DNA of 64,000 nucleotides, from the NCBI GenBank assembly GCA_016584495.1, contig WAID01000014.1, positions 744,001 to 808,000 on the forward strand. Reading direction: 5' to 3'. Shown in pieces: positions 50,871 through 62,764 of this stretch (its first letter is position 1; the number at the start of each line of letters is the position of its first letter). The position numbers and the translations under genes are program-made. This DNA comes from Celoporthe dispersa (lineage: Eukaryota > Ascomycota > Sordariomycetes > Diaporthales > Cryphonectriaceae). Under the pieces are notes generated by a model, which was not told the DNA's origin, did not search any database, and saw nothing but the letters and a program-made list of their open reading frames with translations.

Positions 50871-53800
50871 CGTGAGCTCTGCTTGTTGGTGGTGTCTGCG
50901 GGAAAAGTGGGAATGGGAGGAGGTCGGAGGGGAGACCGTCGGGCAAGGCAAGGTAAAGGGGAGAGACCTGCTGTGATACACCGCTGTCTGCAGGTTCGAG
51001 TCGCAAGGCAGCTCAAGGTTCCAGAGGCCGGGATGAAGTGAGCCCGGTAATCTCTCCATCCAGAGCCAGTACCAGGGTGATTAAACTTCTTGACAATGCA
51101 GGTTCACGGTTACCTCGCCAAGAGGGAGGGAAAGAAGCACACAGAAAGCTCCCTGTCACAGTCACACACAGACGTCGATCTCGTATAGAGCAAGGGTGAG
51201 GGTTCTCCGCACCACACCACCATCTTCGTCATAGGTCCAACCCGAAAGAGCTTTACTATGTACCTGACTTACCGTCCCCGCCCTCCACCATTTAGACTCA
51301 GCGGCGCCTGGACCGCACGTCCGAATAGAAAAAGCTTCAAGAGTCAGGATGAGTTGTCCTGGCCGAGGGTGATGTGCTTGCTGGGTGGAGAGGCTTTTGG
51401 TTGCGCGAGGTCTTCGCAGGGCGGCTCGATCAAATATCTTGTGTCTACCCAAGGGATTGACTCCTTCAGTCTCGACGTCGTCAAATATCTACGGGCTTCG
51501 AGGTCTTGGGTCAGAGGCAGCTAGGAATACGGTGAGCCCACATAGCCCGGCTGTGGTCCTTCGTTGAGTAGACACTCTCATGGTCAAGCGCGCAAGAAGT
51601 AATGATATCAAGAGACGACTTGTCTTCTACAGGAGACGAGGACAGAGAAGGAGGACTAACCTAGGTTACTTGTAGAGCGAGCAGGATCACCATCATCACC
51701 TCGGTTGGAGCCAAGGGCCACATCGCTACCCTGCAGCCCAGTCCGTCCATCATTGCGGCGAAAATTATCCCAGTCCGCGACCTGCCGAGCATCTGGTAGC
51801 CCATCCGAGTGCTGCTACTCCTGGGAGACACGAGGCTGAATCGTACTTCGGAACGCTGTGCGACTGCGGACTCGGTTCTGTGAGAAGAGCAGACACGCAG
51901 GTACCCGGGGCGACGTGGGACAGGCAAAAGGGGGAGCCGCGCGGCAGATCTCGCAAGTGTAGGCGAAGGAAAAAGCGTGAGGATTCGCTGGCGAGAGTAA
52001 GAGGTAGGTTGTGTGCAGTAAAGCTCACCAGACGACGCCGTAGGACTCCGATGAGAAGCCGGCGATGCAAACAACCAGCCCAATTGACAACTCCAGATTT
52101 CCTTAACCTGCCTCATTTGGCGACCATTTGTAACCGGGTATACGGGCGTTTGCATCGTCTACTGAGACAGGCCGACGGCCTTTTCTGTGACACTCGTCGA
52201 CAAGCAGCCAGCTCACCAGCAAGAAAGATGATTGTCCGTTGCCTCCACGTAGGTCACACGTATACCCAAGCCGAGGACCGGGCGTTTGGTCGCTTGTTTC
52301 GGCACCCATGAATAGCAAGACACAGTAACTCTCGCACACTATTCGGATCGGAAGTGCAAGTACGTCTTCCGCTGTAGGCTTGCCGAGCTATTGGGTGGGT
52401 GTCTCAGGGTGGAATTCGCACAGAGACATTATATGTCCTTTCACTAACATAAGGTAGCCTTTCTATTGTAGCAGTGGTCGTACTTTTCCAGTTGCCTAAC
52501 GTCTCGCCGGCTCTAAGCTAGACCGTGGAAGCTGAATTCCCAACATGGTTTTGGGTATACATTGTTGAACCTTGAGCGTGTGCAGAGCATATTGCAGATG
52601 GATAAAGCAACAGTATTCAGATGGCCAGCCGCGGTACTATCAATATCAAACATATCAACAAGTTTATAGTCTGCGGAGGTAATTTTTTGAGTTTGAAACA
52701 AAACACAAAAACAAATTTGCCTCGCAAAGTGAAACAACAGGTTCATATATATAACAGTCCGGTGAGAATGCACTGAAGGGGTTTTCCCGTTGTTTAACAA
52801 GTTAATACACCTACCCGGCCCTGAACATGCTTTTGCTCGCCGTTCTACATCAAGAACGGTGAGCTCTTTGTGCACCTCGAGGGCGTCACAGCCCTTGTCT
52901 GCTTGGCTCATCATCATCAAAGCCTCCCGCCTGGGGCACTTGTATTACCACGGCCCCTGGCTCTGGGGAGAGACAGTCGTGATAGGCTGGCAAGCGGCGC
53001 ACGCGCAAGCGTGTAACATGACGTGCCGTGTAGAGAGAGCTTCTCGGAAGGCTGTCATTTATCCCATGGGCTAGCTGTTGAAGGGAATACGAGCCGCGCT
53101 GGGTTATGAGCCGGCGGGAGGGGTTGAGCTGCTGGAGGCTGCTTTGTGGTCAGAAAATGATATATGATCGCTGGGGCATCCAGGAGACCTACAGCCTCAT
53201 ACAGGCAGCCTAGAGATGGGTGAGAAAATCAACTCCTGACCACTTAATCTATCCTTCCTGTCCTTGGTCGCAGTCCTGCTCTCAACTTCAAACGAAAGGA
53301 TGTCATGTATATTAAAACCTAATTATACTGTCAACAGTACCAAGTCATCGAAACAGTACTACAGAGACTTGAGCTTCTTTTGTTCCTGGAATCTACTATG
53401 ATTTGCTAGGATACACCGCAGTGACAAGTCTACAGGGCAAAAAGGTTGGGGCAGGATTGCATGTGACGGATGAACCGGCACGTCCGATCACCCCATTTTG
53501 AGGAGGCAAGCGAGGTGTGTGGTGTGTGCACCATGCTCTGCAGCTTGCCAGTTGTGGGTAAAAGACCTGATGGAACGTTGCGGGAGGCCAACCACTGATG
53601 ATGCGCATCTCTGGTCGTACAGCAACAGAGTCTCGAGACCGACGCACCTTACTGGTCACACACTATTTTCTTTAGTGGTGGGCAGAGAAGGTTTGTCTGC
53701 GGCGGAGAGGACGCTGCCCCCTTGTAGGTTTCACATGTTTTGCGACCAGGCTCGAGGGATCAGGTGCCGCAGGTTAACAAGAGTGGTGGGTGCGACGTTC

Positions 53801-55820
53801 CACGCACGGTGTTCTGGGACATCCAGGGCGATGATCTTTTTCTTCTTCTTTCTTGTCCGCAGCGGTCTTCGCTGTCTTGCGTCCTCGAGAAGATGAGGAT
53901 GTACACTTTGTGGTGGGACTGTATCCACACCGATACGGGATATGGGCGGCCCTGGGGCACTTCTCATTATATCGTTTAAGCTTATCAGGCGGGGTCGTCG
54001 GTGGTCCGCTAACTCCAAGTCCGCTGTAGCGGTGGGAATGTGGTAGGCCGGCTTTAGGGGCAGGTGGGAGAAGAAGGAGGAAAAAGAAAGAGAGAAAAAA
54101 AGATAGCCTCTCCCAACCCCACCACCATCATTGTTCTGACCCCAGATCCCGTCAGTCTCTTGCAGCAATGTCTCGAGAGAATTACCTGCCCTCACCCTAT
54201 GGAAGGATACATGCTGAAATGTGGGCTCAACGTGTAACGTCGACCTGAGAGGAGCGGGGGCGATGGATGATTTCATGACACTCCACCTCCCCAGCCACCT
54301 ACCAAAGTACCTGTCCTAACCACCCAACACACTACTCGCACTCGATCCATCAAGAAACGAGAGAGAGAGAGGAAAGAGAGAGGGAAAGAGAGACAACCTC
54401 TTGTCGCCTCTGTCACCTTCCGAAACATGAGGAGAGCAGCTGGCAGACAGACGCGAGCACAGTCAGCCGCCAGAACCTGAGAAAACACGATGACGCTACA
54501 CGAGAAGCAGCTGATGTGTATGTTTTCCTCTGACCCAACATCGTATCGGTGGCACCACAACCAACCAAGGCAGGTGTGCCTACCTGGGCATGGTGACCAT
54601 AACGATCACGAAGAGCCGAGAGCCAGGGGTTGGTTGGCAACCAAGGTCCATCAACAGAGGGAAGGCAGGTCGCCCAACCACTCAGCCTCCTGGACCCTGG
54701 AATACCGATGCCCTGGGCCACACACACCCATGTCATGGCTGCTGCCCTTTTCTACTACCGACGCCAGGTTCCCAGCCCACCTGTAAAAACCGGGGAGAGG
54801 AGGAGGGGGAAACAAGAGCGGAGACTCCGGTAACAAAAAGTGCTGGCTGGGCAAATATTATGTATCATATGCAGGTAATTGTGACCAAGCTGGGGCTATC
54901 GTCAGCAACGCCTGCCCTCACGACCCTCATCGCTGCTGCCGGGCGCCGTTCTCTCTCACTCTCACACCACTCGATGTGACTCAGAGAGGGAGGAAGAGGA
55001 GCCATGGGGCATTTCGTGTCCGTCCTAGTACGAGTGTACCTTTTGAGGACCCGCTCGTCCTTTCCCCGGGAAGGAAAGGAATATTGAGGCTGGGGGACTT
55101 AGTCTGACATCTTGACAAGCACTAGGAGGATCTTAGTGCAGGCAGGGAAAAGGGTCCCTTCTCCTCCTCCCACCACACACACATTAACACACACACACAC
55201 CACACACACTTGCGCCCACCCACAAACCCACCACACCCACGCGCAAGAAAACAACCACGATGATCAGTACACACACGGTGCTCCACACTTTCTTCACAAC
55301 ATGTTTAAATAAATACCCTACCGTCTCCTCCTTCCCAACCCACGATTTAGCACGTGGTTGTTTCCCTTTTCATAAATCCATCCCCCTCCTTCTTCACCGT
55401 CACACACTCTCTCTACTGTGACTACCATAAAAGCAAGTCTGTCATTGCTGTGAAAGCCTTTACTTGTAAACATCACTTGCTCTGGTTACCCTTCACCACC
55501 ACCACCACCACCACCACCCATTCACTTGGGCCTCCGCTGTCACTGCCACTACTCGCCTCAGCGTCTCAAGTCCGCCTTGCACTTGGGTACTGATCATCAT
55601 CTCAAGTCTATCTTGCAAATTCTCTGCCTCTTTACTACTTGTAGGAGACACCCTCACCACACACAGACCACCCTCTCCCCGGCTGCTCGGCTTCATATAC
55701 GAAGAGGAGCGCAGAGAGAAGAAGAAAAAGGGGAAAGAAAAAAAAACAACACCTCTCTGGCTGCCGCACCGGGCTCTTGAGCAAGATATAGAGCAGAACA
55801 ACACTCGCGTCCACAACAAG
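50871..55820. other. 5-kb intergenic region
   Basis: No conserved coding sequence is seen. It contains the transporter promoter at its left end and the promoter of the Crh-type gene at its right end. The right end is CT-rich, with CA-rich tracts (55177-55212) and a CAC trinucleotide tract (55495-55519). No tRNA or transposon relic is recognised. Confidence 0.5.
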
Positions 55821-57070
55821 ATGGGCTCTCGACTAGCCACTGTCACGGCTGCTGTGGCCTTCGCGGCCTCTGCTGCTGCCCAAATCACCAGTGCCTGCAA
55901 CCCCTCAAGGAGGGTGTGAATGGTAGGTTGTCACACAAATCAAACCCCGGGCCTTTCTCCCCAGGCGTCACTCGGAGCTGGCTAACGTGAAGAAACAGCC
56001 TGCCCCGTTGACCCGGCCTTCGGCTCCCAGAAGGTCACCGTCGACTTCACACAGGGCGCGAGTGACGTCTTCGCCGAGGCCTCTGGCTCGGGCGTGACAT
56101 ACGGCTCAGAAGGTGCCGTGTTCTCCATTTCCTCGGCAGGCCAGGCCCCGTCCTTCACCTCGAACAACTACCTCTTCTTTGGCACCGTCGACGTGACCAT
56201 ACAGGTGGCCGCGGGCCAAGGCATAGTCACCACCTTCTTCCTGGAGAGCGACGACCAGGACGAGATCGACTGGGAGTGGCTCGGGGTTCGGACAAGAACT
56301 CGTTCGGCCAGAGCAACTACTTCTCCAGCCACGACATGGCGTACGGCGTGAACGAGGTCGACCTCAGCGTGGCCAGCCCGCAGACCGAGACGCACACGTA
56401 CACCATCGACTGGTCCCCGACAGAGCTGGTCTGGAAGGTCGACGGCACCGCCCTGCGGACCTTGACCTATGCCGGCAACGAGGACGTCTACCCACAGACC
56501 CCGATGCAGGTCAAGCTCGGCACCTGGTGCGGAGGCTGCTCCAGCGCGGAAGGCACCGTCGAATGGGCCGGCGGCAAGCCGGACTGGTCTCAGGCGCCCT
56601 TCATCGCATACTACAAGAGCGTCGTGATCCAGGACTCGTCCAACGGCGTCGCCGACGCCGTCTCGTACCAGTACACCGACCAGTCTGGCACCATGGAGAG
56701 CATCCAGGTCAACATGGGCTCCGGCGGCAGCAGCAGCGGTGGTGATGGCAGCAGCAGCAGCAGCGCCGTCGCCAGCACTAGCACCAGCAGCGCCTCCTCG
56801 ACGACCGACAGCGCCGTCAGCAGCACTCAGAGTACTGCAACGACGCTATCGACCGTCACGTCTGCTGCGGGCACCACCGGCGCCACGACCACCCTGGCTG
56901 TCAGCCAGTCGATCGGAACCGCTCAGGCGACGAGACCTGTGGCGCAGACCTCGGATTCGATCTCCGCCAGCTCCCAGACGTCGGCACCAGTGGCTGACAA
57001 CGCAGGCCAGAAGCCTGTTGTCAACCTGGCCTTGGTGTGCACCTTCATGTTTGCGCTTGTTGCCCTTTAG
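55821..57070 (+). CDS. Crh-type GH16 cell-wall transglycosylase, GPI-anchored
   Basis: This is a secreted glycoside hydrolase family 16 enzyme of the Crh1/Utr2 group, which links chitin to beta-glucan in the fungal wall. It has a signal peptide (MGSRLATVTAAVAFAASAAA), the Cys pair after it, and the catalytic motif DEIDWEW (two catalytic Glu around Asp). Then come HTYTIDWSPTELVWKVDG, MQVKLGTWCGG, a long Ser/Thr-rich stalk and a hydrophobic C-terminus ending FMFALVAL, typical of a GPI signal. Exons are 55821-55913 and 55999-57070. One extra C at the CCCC run 55901-55904 and one extra G at the GGGG run 56283-56286 (right after the catalytic motif) restore the full 375-400 residue protein. Confidence 0.92.
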
Positions 57071-58168
57071 AGAGGGTGTAATGAAGGAGATCCCGGCGAG
57101 AGCGCAGAGCACCGATCAGTACATACATGTTCAACATATGTTTTCCTCTGCCATGGGCGGGTTCCAGCAGGTTCAGGTCCCCGCGCCTTTGGCTCTGCGT
57201 CTTTGTGTCAATAGTGGGGATGGGCTCGGAGTTCTTAGCATGACTTGGGAGGGGCTTGGGAGCAGGAAGACGGAGTTCCGGTCATTACTTTGTCCAACGG
57301 CTAGCGGCGGCGCAAGAATTATGGATATGAATTGCTTGGTACCACGACCTCATGCCGCTGCACGGTACCACATCAAGTGGCATTACAAGCATGGCTTGTT
57401 CAGAGGCGGGAAGTGCTTACCTTCTCTCACAGAGTGTCAGGAATGCACCAAGGGTCAGAGCTACCAGGATTAGATGTTGGTATTCCCATAGAAAGAGCAG
57501 CATCCCGATAAACAAATTAATATAATATTGTACGAATGTAACTGTGTTTTCCGGCCCTGTATTGTCTGTAGTGGGAGTGAGTGGTCCTCCAGAGCGAAGG
57601 TATCTCTACGGGATGCTATGCTACCGTGAGGGCACGGATGGGTCTACTCTGGCCTATATTTAGGAGAAATTCAATGGAGAGTCTCGCTGCAGTGCTCTCA
57701 ATTTCTAAAAGCGAAAATTCATAGAGCTTGGACAGCGAGGCAAGACATAAAATAACTGTTGATTACTTTAGTATTGAAGGTCTGCTGCACTTTGGGAGGG
57801 CCAGACCCTGCAAGATGTCTTATCAATGAGGAATGTCTGGCCGATAAGACCTTTTTGCAAGGTGGGACCAAATTTTTTTCTTTTTTTTTTTTTCTCTCCT
57901 GGGGGTTCTCTCTTGTGCCGCGGATACGGAGACGATTCAGACCAGAAAGTTCTGGTGGCCCACGCGCACACGACCCATTGCTGCCTTCTCTCTTTCTCTT
58001 TCTCACCTTCACCTCACCTGTAATTGAAGTGTCACTGCTACACAGTACTCACCCGATCTCGGCCGTCGTCACCATTTGATGTCTAGACCTCCAGCCTGGC
58101 TCTTTACAAACAACAACACCACCACCGCCACGATCGCCATCCCGTCCAGCGGCGAGAAAAGCCCCGCG
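57071..58168. other. Intergenic between Crh-type and Srp40-like genes
   Basis: This is the 3' flank of the Crh gene and the promoter and leader of the Srp40-like gene. A T-rich tract (57870-57894) and a CT-rich stretch precede the start codon. No gene is recognised. Confidence 0.5.
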
Positions 58169-59553
58169 ATGGCCAAGTCCAAGAGCAAGGCCCCACGGCC
58201 TCCTCCTCCTCCTCCTCCAAGAAGACGAAGAAGGCGGCCGTCGAAGCCCCTCCCGCACAGCTGCTCGACCTCGTCGAGAACTTCCTCCAGGCCCACCAGC
58301 TCGCCACCGCGCACACGGCCCTCCAGCGGGAGCGCAAGCAGAACGGCTGGGCGGCGGCGGCGGCTGGGCAGGAGGACAGCGGGCAGCAGACGCTCGTGGA
58401 GATCTTTTCCAAGTACGGCAGCAGCGCCACGACGCCCGCCTCCGCAGCAGACGACTCGGACAGCAGCGACAGCGACAGCGACAGCAGCAGCAGCAGCAGC
58501 GACGATGAGAGCGATGTCGAGATGAAGGATGCCGAGACGCCCGCCAAGGGAGCTGCCGCCGCCGCCGCCGATTCGGACAGCTCCGACAGTAGCGATAGCG
58601 ACAGCAGTGATAGCGAGGACGAGGCTCCCGCCAGGGCTGGCCTGGGCGCCGCTGTTCCTGCGGCCGCGGCCAACCCGCTGAAGCGCAAGGCTGCTTCCGA
58701 GAGTGACTCTTCCGACCTGGAGTCGAGCTCCAGCTCTGATTCGGATGATTCGAGCGACGAGTCCTCCAGCAGCTCGGAGGACGAGAAGCCGCAGGCCAAG
58801 AAGCAGAAGAAGGCGGAGGCCGAGTCCTCGGATGATGAGTCCTCTGACGAGAGCTCGTCGTCGGACGAGAGCGATGAGGAGGAGGAGGAGGAGGATTCGG
58901 CTGCTCAGAAGAAGGCTGACGTTAAGGCTGAGAAGGACAGCGTGCGTTCCCCCATCATCGCAGAGTACTTTGTCATCTGCCCGTCTCTCTCCTTCTGACA
59001 CGGTATCGTCTATAGTCCGATTCCGACAGCTCCGATTCAGACAGCGACAGCGACAGCTCCAGCGACGAAGACGAAAAGACCCTCGAGAAGGCTGCCCAGA
59101 CGAAACTCCCCGAGTCCGGCTCCTCGGACTCTTCCTCAGACTCCAGCTCCGACTCCGACCCGGACGCCCCCGTCAAGAGGGAAGCCTCCCGCCCGCCAAG
59201 AACGGCTCCGACTCCTCCGTGACCATGGGCAAGACGTCGCCCGACATCTACCCGCCCCTGCCGCCCGAACCAGCCACCCTCAAGAAGAACAACCGCGGCA
59301 GCGGCGGGCCCCCGCCGCCCAAGGCGCAGAACGAGCCCTTCTCTCGCATCCGCAGGGACATTGTGGTCGACGACAGGTTCAGGTCCAACCGGTTCGAGGA
59401 CAACGGCCACGGCTGGGGCAAGAAGGCGCACGAGGACCTGATCGTCACCAAGGGCAAGGGCTTCACCAAGGAGAAGAACAAGAAGAAGCGCGGTGCCTAC
59501 CGTGGGGCGCCATCGACATGTATGCTCGGAATGGCATCAAGTTTGATGACTAG
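58169..59553 (+). CDS. SRP40: Srp40/Nopp140-like nucleolar phosphoprotein, three frameshifts
   Basis: This is a nucleolar chaperone-like protein linked to snoRNP and ribosome biogenesis. It has an N-terminal LisH-like helix (LLDLVENFLQAHQLATAHTA), a very long acidic Ser/Asp/Glu tract of casein-kinase-2 type with Lys/Ala islands, and the conserved C-terminal SRP40 domain. That domain contains PFSRIRRD, DNGHGWGKKAHEDLIVT, GKGFTKEKNKKKRGAYRG and a final IDMYARNGIKFDD. Exons are 58169-58941 and 59016-59553. One extra base is needed at the CCCC run 58191-58194, at the CC at 59196-59197 and at the GGGG run 59514-59517. ATG 58169 begins MAKSKSK; an in-frame-looking ATG at 58079 would add an unlikely N-terminus. 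Confidence 0.9.
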
Positions 59554-60407
59554 GTGTCTAGGTGGCCTTTGAGCTTGGAGTCTAGGGTAGGTGCGTGATG
59601 AAGCAAGGGGGAAGAAAAAGAAAAAGAAAAAAAGAAGAAGCAAAACTCCCGGAGAGGATCTTGGCTGGCTTCTCTGCGTTCTTGATAAACCCGAGGTGGG
59701 AGTGGCTCGGGTTTGGGACTTTTCGACCAATGTGCATCTGCAGCATGGCTACCTGGCTATCTCACAAGCCAGCCGCACGTAACAAAAAAAAAAAAAAAAA
59801 AAAAAAGAAAGAAAGGCTTTCTGGATTTGGAACTGTTCTTGTCATAACAAGACCAAAGCATTATTCAGACATCCGGTCCTCCGACGTCAGATACCGGAAG
59901 GCCGTACAGCGTGGCTCGTCGTGGGTTTTGTTTCGGCTCGAGGATTTTTAGTGTTGCTAGTGTAGGTGTGTAGAGGGGAGATGGGAGAAAGAGAGAAAAG
60001 AGAGAGACAGAGACAAAAGAGAAGTTTCAGAGCGTGCATTCAATATTGGGTTTTCTTCTTTTTTGGTGGGAGAGGTGTTTGATGATATCCTACATTTCGT
60101 GGCGTTTAGAAATAGAGACTAGACGTCAGGTAGACGCTGGCTCTAGAAGGGTGTTTTGTATCCCCTTCAGTTCAGAGGCATGATTGAAGACAGTACTAGT
60201 CCAAGCATTCGACTTGTTGCAAGGTCTTTATGCTGTGCTGATGTTCTTTGCAGCGGCCTTCGATTTACTGGTATTGCACGCAAGTGATGGAGAGAACTTG
60301 AGCGTGGACCCAAAAAAAAAAACATTCTGCGCAACAGGCTCTTATTGCATCTAGGTTTAGATCTAGCGTAGATAGATGCCGGTGCATTTTCTTCTTCCTC
60401 CTCCTGC
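59554..60407. other. Convergent intergenic region with poly-A
   Basis: This is the shared 3' flank of the Srp40-like (+) and Gcn20-like (-) genes. It contains a 23-base poly-A run (59784-59806) and A/G-rich tracts. No gene is seen. Confidence 0.5.
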
Positions 60408-62764
60408 TTAATGTTTTGCAACGACGCCCTGCGCGTCCGCCTGGGCCGTAATCCTCTTCTTGTAGTCCGCTACCGTGCCGTCGAACTTCTCCACCGTGCC
60501 GCCCTCGCACACCCACAGGCTGGTGCACACGGTCTGGAGCATGGTCACGTCGTGGCTGACCATCAGCACGCCGCCCTGGAACTCCTGCAGGGCGTCGGAG
60601 AGGGCGTCCATGGCCTCGATGTCGAGGTGGTTGGACGGCTCGTCGAGGACGAGGATCTGCGGGTTCGTCAGGGCCAGGCAGGCGAAGGCGACACGGGACT
60701 TTTGACCTCCGGAGAGCAGGCCCATCTTCTGTAGGCCGGTGGTACCCGTGATGCCGAAGGCGCCGAGGGTGCGCCGGTACTCCTCGTCGGTCTTGCCCGG
60801 GTAGTTCTTGGCCATGAAGGAGACGGCGGATGTGGTGAGGTCGAGGGCGTCGACGTGGTGCTGGGCGAAGAAGCCGACGCGCAGGCGCGGGTGCTGCGTG
60901 ATGAGGCCCGACGAGGGGCTGAGCTTGCCGATGAGCAGCTTGAGGACGGTGGTCTTGCCGGCGCCGTTGGGGCCCACGATGCCGATCCGGCTGTCGAGCT
61001 GCACGTCCAGGTCCACGTTGCGCAGCAGGATCTTGTCCTTGGTGTAGCCAAAGGTGACGCCCGACATCTGCACGATGGGCGGCGACAGCTTCTCGACATC
61101 TGGGAACTTGAAGTGCACGCTGTACTCGGCCTCGGGCGCCTCGAGCACCGGCATGCGCTCGAGCTTCTTGATGCGGGACTGCGCCTCGGATGACTTGGCC
61201 GCGTTGTAGCGGAACTTGTCGATGAAGGCCTGCAGGTGTGCGCGCTCCGCCATCTGTTTCTCGTACTCGCGCTTGGCCGTCTTCTTGCGCTCCTCCTTGG
61301 TCGCGTAGAAGGACGCGAAGTTGGCCCCGCGGTAGTAGTCGAGGCGCTGGCTGTGCTGGTGGATAATGTCGGTGGCCACCTCGTCCAGGAAGGCCCTGTC
61401 GTGGGAGACGACGAGCACCGTGCTGGGGTAACCTTGTAGGTAGTTGGACAGGAAGGTGATGGAGGGACGTCCAACATGTTGGACGGTTCGTCGAGAAGCA
61501 AGAGATCGGGCTCGCAGAAGAGCGCCCTGGCAAGCGCGAGACGCATGCGCCAACCACCAGAGAAGGTCTTGGTGGCGAACTGCTGTCGCTCTGGCGAGAA
61601 GCCGAGGCCGGCCAAGATGCTCGCTGCTCTTGACTCCGCCTTGTCTGACTCCATCTCTGCAAGCTTAGACTGGACGTCGACAAGTTTCTGGTCCTGGGCC
61701 TCGCGGTCGCGGTCTAACCTCGCGGCGTCCTGTGATGTATCTGCCATGGTAGACCTCTGCTCTTCTATCTCGGCCAGCTTCTTGGTAATTTCCTGCAGTA
61801 CATGTCAGAATCAACCTAACGACAGATTGAGGCTGAGGAGAGGTCACTTACAGCCTCGTCCCTCAGGAGCACTTTTCGCCAGACATCTGCGTCGAGGACA
61901 GCTTGTATAGCGGGGGTATCGTCACCAGTGATCTATGGAAAGGTCAATTTTTTTCGCCCAAACAGTCACCCGGGGGACGTACCTCTTGCTCGACGTGAAG
62001 GATAGAGATATGTGTGGGGATGGGAACCTCTCTGCGAGACAGGGCCCGCAGCAACGTAGATTTACCAACACCGTTGTTACCGACCAGACCATAACGATGG
62101 CCGTACGCCAGGGTAAATGTGGTATCTGTCAGGATTCTTTGGCCGCCGATGGAAACGTCAATGTTGTCGATCTTGATGTCCTTGGACTTGCCGCCAGAGC
62201 TGAAGGCCTGCAGCGGGTTGACAGCCATGTAGAACTCCTCGTATGACTGGGTCGAGTCTGGCTGGTCGAGCAGCCGCGAAGCCTCATACTCGACGGTCTT
62301 GAAGGTCTTCTTCTGCTGCTTTGCGGCGATCTTCCGCTCTGCCTTCTCCAGCTTCTTGCGGTCAACCTTGACTCCACCTTCCTGGCGTTCGCAGCCTCGA
62401 GGTCCACGGCACCGGTAGCCACGGCCAAGGTGGACGACATGGTGTTCTGGGCGCCGACCTGGATGGTCTGGTCCAGCCTCCGCACGGCAGGCCCCTTCCG
62501 CTCTGCGGACCCGTTGGCCTCGTCGTATCTGGCAACCCATTTCTCTACCAGCTCCCGGATCTTGTCCTGCTTCTTGGCGTCCGGATCACCCGAGGCGGAG
62601 AGGAGCAGCTCTGTCACGACGGAGGCCGCCTCGGCGAGCGGAGATGGGCCTGCCTGATCCTCGTCACCAGCCCAGGAGGTCGAGGCATGTGTGAGGTAGC
62701 CAGCCGAGTACTCGGAAACGACCGGATCGATGTTGGGAATGATCGACCTGATTTCGGACTCCAT
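60408..62764 (-). CDS. GCN20: Gcn20/ABCF3-like ABC-F ATPase
   Basis: This is a soluble ABC-F protein (no membrane domain) that in yeast binds Gcn1 and ribosomes and helps activate the Gcn2 kinase under amino-acid starvation. Exons are 62764-61983, 61932-61852 and 61792-60408, about 745 residues. The N-terminal Gcn1-binding region starts MESEIRSIIPNIDPVV. ABC domain 1 has Walker A GLVGNNGVGKST, signature FSGGWRMRLALA and Walker B LLLLDEPSNMLD. The charged linker contains KEERKKTAKREYEKQMAER. Domain 2 has Walker A GIVGPNGAGKTT, signature LLSGGQKSRVAFA and Walker B ILVLDEPSNHLD. One missing base is inferred at 61464-61466 (GGG) and one at 62368-62369 (TT). Otherwise it is complete, with both ATPase sites intact. 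Confidence 0.93.
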
